From: Bacteroidales bacterium UBA3868
GTDB lineage: Bacteria; Bacteroidota; Bacteroidia; Bacteroidales; WCHB1-69
Assembly (NCBI GenBank): GCA_002392325.1
Contig: DGGS01000077.1
Coordinates: forward strand, 1 to 25,054
DNA length: 25,054 nucleotides
Direction of reading: 5' to 3'
Shown here: positions 15,608 through 22,966 of the stretch, piece by piece
Numbering within the stretch: position 1 is the first letter of the stretch
Layout: every line of letters begins with the position of its first letter
Notes under the pieces: model-generated
What the model saw: the letters and a program-made list of their open reading frames with translations, nothing else
The model's database searches: none
What the model was told of the DNA's origin: nothing
Position numbers and translations under genes: made by a program

Positions 15608-16699
15608 TTACCAATATTCGTTTCTTGTGTTTTTATTCTGATAGCACTCTTGGATGATGCGTTCGGTGAGATCTCCGAAGGCGGGCCCGTAGGCCGATTG
15701 GCTAAGGTCAGGGTTGGCGTTCCATTCAATAAGGATGGGCGCGCCGTCTTGGCCGACGGAAAAGTCCCAAGCGGCGATGTTGAAGTAGGGCAGACGGTAG
15801 TGAAGCCGTTTGGCGGTTTCCACCACGGTTTGGAAACTCGGAATCTCATAACCTTCCAGTGTGATGCCCACATCGGTTTTTTCCACCATGTCGTTGCCAG
15901 GTGCTCCGTAGGCGTATTTGGCCAGCGTGCCGTCTGGGTTGATGCGTGCGCTGATGCCGCCAGAGCTCTCATTGTCAATAACTTGTCCCTTCTGGCCGAT
16001 GCGGATTACGGCATAGATGAGCATGACTTCCATGCCTGACCGGTAGGTGAGGAGTCGTATGGTATTGGCGGAGGTTGGGTTGAGCGCGCTCATGGCAGGG
16101 TGCTGCTCAATGAACTTTTGCACGAGGAAGTCCTGTCCGTATGTGTCGAACACCTCCCCGATTCGTTTGCCGTCAAGGTTGGTGCTCCCGTTTTCCACAT
16201 GCAACCGGCGCACTCCGTGGCCTCGTGACTCGCGCGAGGGTTTGATGACGGCAGCGTCCAGATTTTGACAGATACGCTCCGCTTCCTCTTTGGTAATGGC
16301 CTTATCGTCAGCGTAATAGTATCCATTGATGTTTTTAACGAAGGTGACAGGTTGCGCCACATCGGGAAAAAGCATGTCGGAGACATTCTTGTCAGCGTAG
16401 GCGTCCATCATCCAATATTGGTTCATGCGTCCGATGAGTTCAGTGCGGTACAAACTGAGCGGAATGTATTTCTTGGAGTATTCGTTTGTCCTGGAATACA
16501 GGAACTTATGCCATATCAGCGGCACGCGGTGTCCTGTCAGGCCCTTGTAATAGGATTGAATTTCCCTTTTTTGCGCCCGTGTCAGTTTTCGGCGCACTTG
16601 CAGTTTCCGGTACTTACCGGTAAGTTCCGATACGAAGGAGTGTATGGATATTCTTTTTGTAATCTTGGCAAAGCAGCGTTTGTATAAATCCATGAGCAT
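15608..16699 (-). CDS. sugar-transfer associated ATP-grasp protein (first paralogue)
   Basis: A 363-residue protein with an alpha-helical N-terminal part (1-105) and an ATP-grasp domain. Motifs: nucleotide-binding VIKPSRESRGHGV (151-163), DFLVQKFIEQ (190-199), the family signature LNPTSANTIRLLTYR (206-220), NESSGGI, and the metal-binding AAWDFSVGQDG with IEWNANPD (324-331). Proteins of this type are encoded in polysaccharide clusters and are thought to ligate amino acids or similar groups to sugars, but the reaction is not settled. It shares the LN-S-NT-R signature with the next gene upstream and is clearly a diverged paralogue. Start at ATG 16699; a second ATG at 16693 is equally possible. 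The gap to the upstream gene is 11 bp. Confidence 0.87.
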   Translation of the reverse strand: MLMDLYKRCFAKITKRISIHSFVSELTGKYRKLQVRRKLTRAQKREIQSYYKGLTGHRVPLIWHKFLYSRTNEYSKKYIPLSLYRTELIGRMNQYWMMDAYADKNVSDMLFPDVAQPVTFVKNINGYYYADDKAITKEEAERICQNLDAAVIKPSRESRGHGVRRLHVENGSTNLDGKRIGEVFDTYGQDFLVQKFIEQHPAMSALNPTSANTIRLLTYRSGMEVMLIYAVIRIGQKGQVIDNESSGGISARINPDGTLAKYAYGAPGNDMVEKTDVGITLEGYEIPSFQTVVETAKRLHYRLPYFNIAAWDFSVGQDGAPILIEWNANPDLSQSAYGPAFGDLTERIIQECYQNKNTRNEYW

Positions 16700-16710
16700 G
16701 ATAGTAGAGT

Positions 16711-17853
16711 TTATTCGTGGTGGATGATTTTTTGGAGATGTTTTAAGGACAATGTGTGAGGATAACGCCCGAAATCATACTTTTTCCCGGTTTTTTTCCA
16801 GGCAAAATAGCAGTCGCGGATTTCCTCGCGCCATCCTTTCCGTATGAAATATTGTCCGGTGCGGTCCCAAAAGTCGTTGACTTCGATGACCACCGGACCT
16901 TCGTCGGTGATGGCGATGTCCCATCCGGCGGCTTTGATAAAGGGCAATGCCTGTTGGAATTTCAGCACTTGCGCTTTGATGCTGTCCCAGTGGTGGATTT
17001 GCACACCATTGACAGGGTTGCCGTTGTCGGGGTGTTTTTCAATTTCCTTGATATTGTGCCATCCATCGTATTGGATAGCGTATTTCAGGGTGCCGGATTT
17101 CGTATCGATACAGGCATCGACATTGCCGCCGCAGCCCGCATTGTCCACGCACTTGCCGGCCCGCCCAATCTTGATGAAAGTGGCGATGATGCGCGCCTCC
17201 CCGTCAGGATACAAGGTGGTCATGACACGCACGGTGTTCACGGAACTTGCGTTCAGGGAGGTCATCTGGTCGGTTTGCCGCACTCGGCTTTCAAAAATCA
17301 GCGGCTCGCCAGCCAATACCTCCGATAACCGCTTCACATTCCCGTTGAAAAGATGCAGCAAAGCGTCCTCTTCCTTGTATTCAATGGAGGTGACGACCAA
17401 TACATTGTCCCCGTGTGAGCTTTCCGTGGTTTTAATCACGCATTCCTGCACCCTTTTATCCTGCAGGATTTTGCAAATACCTGATTTTGAGGCGGATACA
17501 ATATCAGACTCAGCGGCACCTTCCGGTTGGTAGTAGGCGTATAATTCGGAAGTGCGTATGCCGGCATTCTGCATTAAAGTGTGTGCCACATATTTGTTGC
17601 GTGAAAAGATGTAGTATTTGTTGGGGTTGAGATAATCCAAATAATAGCGCTGCTCGTTGATACCTAAGAATTGCTTGCGGAAAATGTCGCTCCGGTTGTA
17701 TAGGGCAAATTGGTCGTACTCTTCCAATGTGATGCCTCTTTTCCGGTGAAGACGGAAATAATCGCACAAAACAGCCAGTCGCTTGTTTGCGGGATACGCG
17801 CGCAGGCAGTTGCGAAGATGCTTGATTTTTTGAGTTATTGTATTTAGTATCAT
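16711..17853 (-). CDS. sugar-transfer associated ATP-grasp protein (second paralogue)
   Basis: A 380-residue ATP-grasp protein. Motifs: ECVIKTTESSHGDNVLVV (137-154) with the ATP-binding lysine at 141, PLIFESRVRQ (184-193), LNASSVNTVRVMTTL (200-214), the glycine-rich NAGCGGNVDA (238-247), and the metal-binding AAGWDIAITDEG and VVIEVNDFWDRTG (321-333). It has the same domain order as its neighbour at 15608 but low overall identity, suggesting an old duplication with different substrates. The start at ATG 17853 was chosen because it lies 4 bp after the acyltransferase stop; the longer reading to 17919 runs into that gene and adds a polar tail without homology-like features. Role: probable ATP-dependent ligation step on a sugar intermediate; substrate unknown. 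Confidence 0.85.
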   Translation of the reverse strand: MILNTITQKIKHLRNCLRAYPANKRLAVLCDYFRLHRKRGITLEEYDQFALYNRSDIFRKQFLGINEQRYYLDYLNPNKYYIFSRNKYVAHTLMQNAGIRTSELYAYYQPEGAAESDIVSASKSGICKILQDKRVQECVIKTTESSHGDNVLVVTSIEYKEEDALLHLFNGNVKRLSEVLAGEPLIFESRVRQTDQMTSLNASSVNTVRVMTTLYPDGEARIIATFIKIGRAGKCVDNAGCGGNVDACIDTKSGTLKYAIQYDGWHNIKEIEKHPDNGNPVNGVQIHHWDSIKAQVLKFQQALPFIKAAGWDIAITDEGPVVIEVNDFWDRTGQYFIRKGWREEIRDCYFAWKKTGKKYDFGRYPHTLSLKHLQKIIHHE

Positions 17854-17857
17854 GATT

Positions 17858-18607
17858 TTACAAGTGGGTTCTGGAATATCCGTATTGTTTGTCCAACTCT
17901 TGTTCCCGTCGCACATCAAAGATTCTATGGCAGCCGGTCGCTTTCACAGAGGCGGGCGCGCCGGCAAGTAGGGAGTCGGGTTCAATATTGGAAAAATCTT
18001 TGTTAATCAAGCTGTTGGATGCAATGACGGTTTGGTTGGGAATGACGGCGCCTTTGGAGATTGTGGTTCGATTGCCCACCCAGATGTTGTCGCCCAGCAC
18101 GATGGGTTTGGTGAGCCGGGGCACTTGGTTGTCCTTGTGGGTGAGTTCGATGTAGTGGAAGGAGGAATCCATGATCTGGATGTCCCACGCCATGCGCACA
18201 TTGCGCCCGATGGTAATGCGGTCAAAGCAGAAGATACGGATGTTGGTGCCGAAAATGCCGTCACGTCCGCCGATTTCAAGTGTGCCGTTGTCGGCAATAA
18301 GCAAGTAGGAGCCCTGCATGAACTTGATAGGTCCGTGAATGATCAGCGTGCCCGAAATGGTCCAGATGCACTTCTGCACCGCCGTGGCCACATAATAATC
18401 CCGTTTCCCGATTTTCACCATCCCGGAATGGATGTTTGGTGTGTCGAGAATGATTTCCCCTTTCATCCTCCTGAATTCGGCCCGCCCATAAACATACAAA
18501 GGCAATTTTATCGCCTGTTTGAAGGGCAGCATCTTGAAATTCAACCACAAGGTTTTGATGAGGTTGGTTTTGAAGAGGATATGGAAAAAGAGTTTTATAT
18601 GATTCAT
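17858..18607 (-). CDS. hexapeptide-repeat (left-handed beta-helix) acyltransferase
   Basis: A 249-residue acetyl- or acyltransferase of the LbH superfamily, related to WbbJ/NodL-type enzymes. From about residue 100 there are short hexapeptide rungs such as IADNGTLEIG, ITIGRNVRMAW, IVLGDNIWVGNRTTISKGAV and IPNQTVIASNSLI. The likely catalytic histidine is His151 in MDSSFHYIEL, and LLAGAPASVK (213-222) is the usual end of the helix. The N-terminal 95 residues are basic and less regular. It probably O- or N-acetylates a sugar of the repeat unit, using acetyl-CoA in the cytoplasm. Its start overlaps the flippase stop by 4 bp, so the two are translationally coupled. Confidence 0.87.
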   Translation of the reverse strand: MNHIKLFFHILFKTNLIKTLWLNFKMLPFKQAIKLPLYVYGRAEFRRMKGEIILDTPNIHSGMVKIGKRDYYVATAVQKCIWTISGTLIIHGPIKFMQGSYLLIADNGTLEIGGRDGIFGTNIRIFCFDRITIGRNVRMAWDIQIMDSSFHYIELTHKDNQVPRLTKPIVLGDNIWVGNRTTISKGAVIPNQTVIASNSLINKDFSNIEPDSLLAGAPASVKATGCHRIFDVRREQELDKQYGYSRTHL

Positions 18608-20052
18608 TTTTTGATTTTACTTAAAATGATTTCTTTATAGGTCAAGTATCCTTCCATTTTGAAGAAGACGGAAGCCAGCCAGTAAAGGGCGACAAACAGG
18701 ATGATTTGGATAAGCATCACCCAATACGGGTGCCAGGGAATATGCAAACCGAGAACATAAAGGCCGATGCCTATCATAGCGACGCATAAATAGCAAACAC
18801 CCACATCCTTAATCTGTTTGAACAGTCCGTATTTAATCAATTTTCCGTTAACTATAGCATTGATAATGAAAGAGATATATCCAACCGAAGCAATGGCCCA
18901 CAATAGTCCGTAGATGCCGAATTGGAATCCGGCCACGATAAGTCCGATGCCGATGAGCCGTTTGGTGAGTTGGATAATGAAATAGATAGTGCTCTTTCCC
19001 AATGATTTTATCACATTGGTATTTAATGTGTTAAGTGTGTAAATCATGCTGGAGACGCACAGGATCTGGAAGTAGGGGGCGGCGGTTTCCCATTTGGCGC
19101 CGTACAAGAGCGTGATGAGCGGATGCGCAATGACCATCATCAGTACCATGAGTGGAAAGTTGAGGTAGGTGATGGCTTTGATGTTTTTGCGCACACCGGC
19201 CAACAGTTTTTCCTTGTCGTCTTGCAAGGCCGAAAACACGGGAAAGGAAACCTCGTTGACGATGGCGGACAGTGAGTTGGTAGGCACTTCCTCCAATTTT
19301 TTGGCTTGTGTGAAATAACCTAAGTCCTTGGCAGAGTAGAATTTACCGATGATGAGACTTTGCAGGTTGGTATAGATGGTTTCCACCAAAGAAGAGAGCA
19401 ACATCAGTCCGCCGAAGCTGAAGAGTTCTTTCAGTGATTGGAAGCTGAACTCCAAGGAGGGCCGCCAGGTGCTCATTTTCCAGAGCAAAGCCACGCTCAC
19501 TAATGCGGTGACGAGGGCGGAGGCCACGAGACTCCACACGCCATAGCCCATAAAGGCCATGATAATGGCCACGATTACCCCGCACAAAGTGGAAACGATG
19601 TTCCGAACGGAAAGTTCTTTGAAGCGCAGTTGTTTTTGCAGTTGGTTGGATTGGACAATGGCAAACGATTGTATAAAGAGCACCAAACTTTGTACGCGCA
19701 GCACATCTTTCAGCAGAGGAATGTTGTAAAAACGGGCGATGGCGGGTGCGGAGAAAAACAGGATGATGTAGAAAATGACGGACATCACCAGATTCCAGTA
19801 GAACACGGTGGTATAGTCGATATGGGTAGGTTCCTTTTTCTGGATGAGGGCTTGTCCCAGACCGCCGCTGATGAAGATGCTGGAGATGGCGATGAAAACA
19901 TAGAGCATGCCGATGCAGCCGAAGTCGTCGGGCATAAGCAGGCGGGCGAGCACGATGTTGGAAATGAACGAGATGCCCACCGTGCCGATGCGTCCGATGC
20001 CGCTCCACAGCATTCCGGAGATGGTTTTCTGTTTTAAATCGCTATCAGCCAT
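18604..20052 (-). CDS. polysaccharide flippase, Wzx/PST family
   Basis: A 482-residue multi-pass inner-membrane protein of the MOP superfamily, polysaccharide synthesis subfamily (as WzxC, TuaB, AmsL). The N terminus is typical: LKQKTISGMLWSGIGRIGT followed by VLARLLMPDDFGCIGMLYVF and SGGLGQALIQKKEPTHIDY. About 12-14 hydrophobic helices fill the rest, and GKFYSAKDLGYFTQAKKLEE (about 237-256) is a family loop. It should translocate the undecaprenyl-linked repeat unit to the periplasmic face, where the Wzy-like part of the fusion protein would act. It is preceded by the dehydrogenase-like gene with a 15-bp gap. Confidence 0.92.
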   Translation of the reverse strand: MADSDLKQKTISGMLWSGIGRIGTVGISFISNIVLARLLMPDDFGCIGMLYVFIAISSIFISGGLGQALIQKKEPTHIDYTTVFYWNLVMSVIFYIILFFSAPAIARFYNIPLLKDVLRVQSLVLFIQSFAIVQSNQLQKQLRFKELSVRNIVSTLCGVIVAIIMAFMGYGVWSLVASALVTALVSVALLWKMSTWRPSLEFSFQSLKELFSFGGLMLLSSLVETIYTNLQSLIIGKFYSAKDLGYFTQAKKLEEVPTNSLSAIVNEVSFPVFSALQDDKEKLLAGVRKNIKAITYLNFPLMVLMMVIAHPLITLLYGAKWETAAPYFQILCVSSMIYTLNTLNTNVIKSLGKSTIYFIIQLTKRLIGIGLIVAGFQFGIYGLLWAIASVGYISFIINAIVNGKLIKYGLFKQIKDVGVCYLCVAMIGIGLYVLGLHIPWHPYWVMLIQIILFVALYWLASVFFKMEGYLTYKEIILSKIKK

Positions 20053-20067
20053 TGTTTTAGAGTCTTG

Positions 20068-21279
20068 TTATTTGTCCCCTTTTGCAAACGGTTCCAAATA
20101 GGCGAAAGGTGGGGTCAGTTTCCCGTCTTCGAGGATGGTAGCGCGCTGGATGATGTTGGAGTGCTCGCGTTTGAGCAGTGGGACGAGCACGTGTTGCATC
20201 AGCATGTCACCGAAATAGGCGCTGGTGTCAAGGGCTAAGGCGTTGGGGCAGGTGTCCACGGCCATAACCGAGATGTTGCTATCGTTGGAGAACGCCGGTT
20301 CCTCTTTGCCGTTTTGCGGGTTGTAGTCGTAAAAGGGCTCATCGTGGGTGGAGGCGCGGAGGGTGCTCTTGATGCTGCCTTGTATGTCGCAGGTCACATC
20401 CCCGATGAAACGGATGCGCAGGGTGGGGTCGGCCAGATTCTCTTGGCTGAGGTAAACCGGGGCCTCTGGAGCCCAGAAGTGGGCGGAAACCAAAACATCG
20501 GTTTTGCAGGCCCAGCGCATGAAGTCGCTTCGATAGGCGGTGGGGTGGTGGATGAAATCGTCCCAGGAGAACTCCCCTCCGTCGTTGCGGGCCACGAGGC
20601 GGTCGGCATCTGCCGAGCAGAACGAGAGTGCGTTGACGGGGCCGTCTGCGAGAAACTGCTCTTCTCTGAGGCGGACGGCTCCAATGGTTTCAAGAATGTG
20701 CTGTGCGCCGTGCGAGACACGCCCATTGCCAGTAACCAGCACTTTGATGTGGGGCAATTCCACCGATTTAAGTGCTTGTGTGAGTTTTTCCAAAGTAAAA
20801 TGTTTGTCAGGCTTTGGCAACTCATAGAGATGATGGCGCAGGCCGTAGCCGCGCAGCGTGTAATAGGTGCCCACGATGCCCGCCCACCAGCCGAACGCGC
20901 ACACGCGCCGGTTGTCGTCGTCCACCAGATACTCGTAATCCGAGAAGGTGATGCGCTTGGCCATCAGGGTTTGCAGCAGCGGACGGTTGTACGCCTGCAT
21001 CTTGGCGATGTGCCCGAAGAAGAAGTAGTGCTTGTTCGGGATGAGCGTGTGGATGTCCGCCTCCTTGATGCCGAACAGGATATCGCAATCGTCCACATTG
21101 TCCGTTACCCGCACCCCTGCCTTCCGGTAGGCCTCGTCGGAATAGGCGCGTATGTCACTCGACTGCACCACAAAATCATCTTGCGGGAAACTGCGTTGCA
21201 GCTCTGCTAAATGCTTGGGCGTCAGTGCCACGCGATTGTCCTCGGGAACTTTTGTCTCTCTGATAAGTCCGATTTTCAT
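20068..21279 (-). CDS. NAD(P)-dependent dehydrogenase, saccharopine (lysine-forming)/alanine dehydrogenase-like
   Basis: A 403-residue enzyme with the AlaDH/PNT fold. The N-terminal domain opens KIGLIRETKVPEDNRVALTP; the pair Lys72 (GIKEAD) and His90 (FGHIAK) matches the catalytic lysine and histidine of fungal Lys1 in position and context. The segment SDYEYLVDDDNRRVCAFGWW is also Lys1-like. The Rossmann motif is VTGNGRVSHGA (182-192, GxGxxxxG). The C-terminal part has IRFIGDVTCDIQGSI and MAVDTCPNAL, where these enzymes close the active site. Members oxidise an N-substituted or primary amino acid; exact substrate is unclear. It sits 15 bp upstream of the flippase and could be the first gene of the cluster or a housekeeping gene with read-through. 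A -7 box and a palindrome lie upstream. Confidence 0.8.
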   Translation of the reverse strand: MKIGLIRETKVPEDNRVALTPKHLAELQRSFPQDDFVVQSSDIRAYSDEAYRKAGVRVTDNVDDCDILFGIKEADIHTLIPNKHYFFFGHIAKMQAYNRPLLQTLMAKRITFSDYEYLVDDDNRRVCAFGWWAGIVGTYYTLRGYGLRHHLYELPKPDKHFTLEKLTQALKSVELPHIKVLVTGNGRVSHGAQHILETIGAVRLREEQFLADGPVNALSFCSADADRLVARNDGGEFSWDDFIHHPTAYRSDFMRWACKTDVLVSAHFWAPEAPVYLSQENLADPTLRIRFIGDVTCDIQGSIKSTLRASTHDEPFYDYNPQNGKEEPAFSNDSNISVMAVDTCPNALALDTSAYFGDMLMQHVLVPLLKREHSNIIQRATILEDGKLTPPFAYLEPFAKGDK

Positions 21280-21292
21280 AATATGTTAAAGC

Positions 21293-21329
21293 GTATTTTT
21301 ACCCATTATAAGATACGGGGCAAAAATAC
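21293..21329 (-). promoter_or_regulatory. promoter with overlapping inverted repeat before the dehydrogenase-like gene
   Basis: On the minus strand TATTTTTG (21328-21321) is a perfect -7 element; a TTG at 21354-21352 lies 23 bp upstream as a long-spaced -33 candidate. The -7 box is inside one arm of an inverted repeat: GTATTTTT (21293-21300) and AAAAATAC (21322-21329) match over 8 of 8, extended inward by CCC (21302-21304) and GGG (21317-21319). This could be an operator covering the transcription start, or a hairpin in the leader. Confidence 0.45.
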
Positions 21330-21357
21330 AAAAAAAGGTGCAATCCTTTTTCAATGA

Positions 21358-21377
21358 GAGAATCTTGGGAGGGAGGA
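21358..21377. repeat. 20-bp dispersed repeat, copy A
   Basis: GAGAATCTTGGGAGGGAGGA here and GAGAATCTTGGGTGGGAGGA at 24428-24447 differ at one base. Copy A lies 8 bp past the stop codon of the toxin-like gene, read on the minus strand. Its role is unknown. Confidence 0.6.
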
Positions 21378-21385
21378 GAGCAAAT

Positions 21386-21694
21386 TCAATGGTACAGCAA
21401 ACTGTGTATGGCATCACGAACGACCACTATTCGCTCGCCGTTAACATTGTCAACTACTTCGAATGCGAAGTGAAAATCTTCTATCACCAATTCGCGCCAA
21501 TCATTGTCTCTCCATTCTTGGTGTAACCTTGCTTCCGAGAATCCTTGAGTCAAGCTTAGAATTTGTAAACCTTTGAACATTCGATCCGCTTTTTTCAACA
21601 CAGTCTCTTCACTGAGAGACGGATGATTCCGCATAGCGGCTTTATAGAATTCGTTGATTTTAATTCTTACAATGGGACTGACTATGATTTTCAT
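21386..21694 (-). CDS. putative RelE/ParE-like toxin
   Basis: From the internal ATG at 21694 it is 102 residues: MKIIVSPIVRIKINEFYKA, an alpha-helical middle (ETVLKKADRMFKGLQIL), and a beta-rich end WRELVIEDFHFAFEVVD then RIVVVRDAIHSLLYH. That helix-then-sheet order and the final HSLLY are like small RelE/ParE-fold toxins, which are mRNA nucleases or gyrase poisons; the match is by general shape only. The longer reading from 21715 adds seven residues. The start lies inside the 3' end of the preceding small gene (35-bp overlap), the tight coupling typical of antitoxin-toxin pairs. Catalytic residues cannot be assigned with confidence. Confidence 0.55.
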   Translation of the reverse strand: MKIIVSPIVRIKINEFYKAAMRNHPSLSEETVLKKADRMFKGLQILSLTQGFSEARLHQEWRDNDWRELVIEDFHFAFEVVDNVNGERIVVVRDAIHSLLYH

Positions 21695-21881
21695 GGTTGG
21701 ATTGATAGTGTTCATGGATGATTGTCGTCAATTCGGATTCCCATTCCTCAAGCGTGATACATTCCGCCAGTTCGTCTTCATCAACTGTGCGAAAAGTAAT
21801 ATGAGGAGAGGCAATATACTGAGTTTGAGGCTCGTTAACCTCTTGTTTCATAGTGTCTTCTGTAGAATAATCCTTTGCCAT
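21660..21881 (-). CDS. putative antitoxin (small acidic protein)
   Basis: A 73-residue acidic protein (rich in Glu and Asp; DEDELAECITLEEWESEL) with no signal peptide and a His/Asn/Ser-rich tail. It is encoded first and overlaps the RelE/ParE-like gene, the usual order in type II toxin-antitoxin operons. No DNA-binding motif (ribbon-helix-helix or HTH) is evident, so the antitoxin label rests on size, charge and context. A perfect Bacteroidota -7 box lies 24 bp before its ATG. Confidence 0.5.
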   Translation of the reverse strand: MAKDYSTEDTMKQEVNEPQTQYIASPHITFRTVDEDELAECITLEEWESELTTIIHEHYQSNHENHSQSHCKN

Positions 21882-21904
21882 TTTTTCTATTTTATTTTCT
21901 GATG

Positions 21905-21912
21905 CAAAGATA
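21905..21912 (-). promoter_or_regulatory. -7 promoter box of the putative toxin-antitoxin operon
   Basis: TATCTTTG on the minus strand is a perfect TAnnTTTG match, followed by C, 24 bp before the ATG at 21881. No TTG is found at the usual -33 spacing. A short TTTTC/GAAAA inverted repeat lies just upstream. Confidence 0.5.
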
Positions 21913-22000
21913 TGTTTTTTTCGAATCTGAAGAAAATAATCTTTTTATTTCTTCCTCACCAATAATCTGGAATCCAATTCATGCCCCTCCGCGCATCGCT

Positions 22001-22954
22001 TCAGGCTCTCCCCCGCCGCTGCCTCAGCCAATACACGAGGGCGGCGGCGAGGAGGAGCGACAAACCGACCAGAGCAAGTAGGTTTGACAGAGGAAAATGG
22101 AACATCTTAGCTTCTAAACTCACGACAAGAATCATGCATTCAACCTCTACCATTCGGATGATTAATCGCTCATCAGGGACAACCCGCACAAGATGGCGCC
22201 CCGTCAACAGCACAAACACTAATCCTGTAACACCTGCCACCATAATAGTAAGGTTGCCAAAAGGCAAATGCCCTAACTTGAGGAAAAGCCCGAAAAGATT
22301 CAATGCAAGAAAGGCGATACCCGTCCAATATGCGCCACTGCGATGGTAATCCGATGTTATGGCGACGGTGCTTCCGTTCAATCGCAAAGTCTGCGCCAAA
22401 AGTTCGTCACTCATCTTGACAAGGCGGTCCATGTTGCATATTATCAAGATAATGGATAAGATCAGTATGAACGCCAAAGGTACGTATGAAATAGCTATTT
22501 CCCGACGATAGTCAATCTCGCAGAGGAACCATATCAGCCACAAGCACAAGGCAAAGACCCCGGTCATCCATACGATGGAGAATCTTGTGCGTATGCACTC
22601 CATTTTCCAAACGAATGATTGAATATCTGAATCTTCTGTATTGATTTTCAGCACTTTCCGGCAGCTCAGCCATTCAAACAACCCGATTAAGGCGAAAAGC
22701 AATACGGACATGACCATGAAGAAGAAACGGAGATCAAAACGATACCAGCTCCAACAGACTGCGGCGGCTAACAATCCGTAGGTAAGCATAATCTCCATAT
22801 TGCGACGCCTGAATCCTGTGATTTTTGTATGCAAAATCTCGTGAATCAAGTCATTGTTGACGATCTCTTGCTGGTTGAACTTCTCCTGGAGCGACTGATA
22901 CTGCACCTTCAAGTCATCCAGCTCCATTTCTTGGTTTTGATTTTCTGTTGTCAT
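22001..22954 (-). CDS. multi-pass membrane protein, possible partner of the ECF sigma factor
   Basis: A 317-residue protein: a polar, coiled-coil-like N terminus (1-45; QEMELDDLKVQYQSLQEKF) and about seven hydrophobic helices (near 55-72, 75-95, 127-147, 152-172, 209-228, 231-250 and 288-308), ending in a basic tail (RQRRGRA). No enzymatic motif or classical anti-sigma zinc-binding motif is seen. It begins 12 bp after the ECF sigma gene, an arrangement in which the second gene commonly encodes a membrane anti-sigma factor; the cytoplasmic coiled-coil end could bind the sigma factor. This role is inferred from position only; the protein is otherwise a hypothetical. Confidence 0.7.
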   Translation of the reverse strand: MTTENQNQEMELDDLKVQYQSLQEKFNQQEIVNNDLIHEILHTKITGFRRRNMEIMLTYGLLAAAVCWSWYRFDLRFFFMVMSVLLFALIGLFEWLSCRKVLKINTEDSDIQSFVWKMECIRTRFSIVWMTGVFALCLWLIWFLCEIDYRREIAISYVPLAFILILSIILIICNMDRLVKMSDELLAQTLRLNGSTVAITSDYHRSGAYWTGIAFLALNLFGLFLKLGHLPFGNLTIMVAGVTGLVFVLLTGRHLVRVVPDERLIIRMVEVECMILVVSLEAKMFHFPLSNLLALVGLSLLLAAALVYWLRQRRGRA

Positions 22955-22966
22955 AATGGTAAAGAA

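Noticed and set aside
17854..17919. Longer N terminus for the second sugar-transfer ATP-grasp gene
   Set aside because: It runs into the acyltransferase gene; the ATG at 17853, 4 bp after that gene's stop, fits the tight operon spacing.
20314..21210. 298-codon open frame on the plus strand
   Set aside because: Antisense to the dehydrogenase-like gene. It is long because of biased codon use on the coding strand; no motif beyond low-complexity Gly/Val runs.
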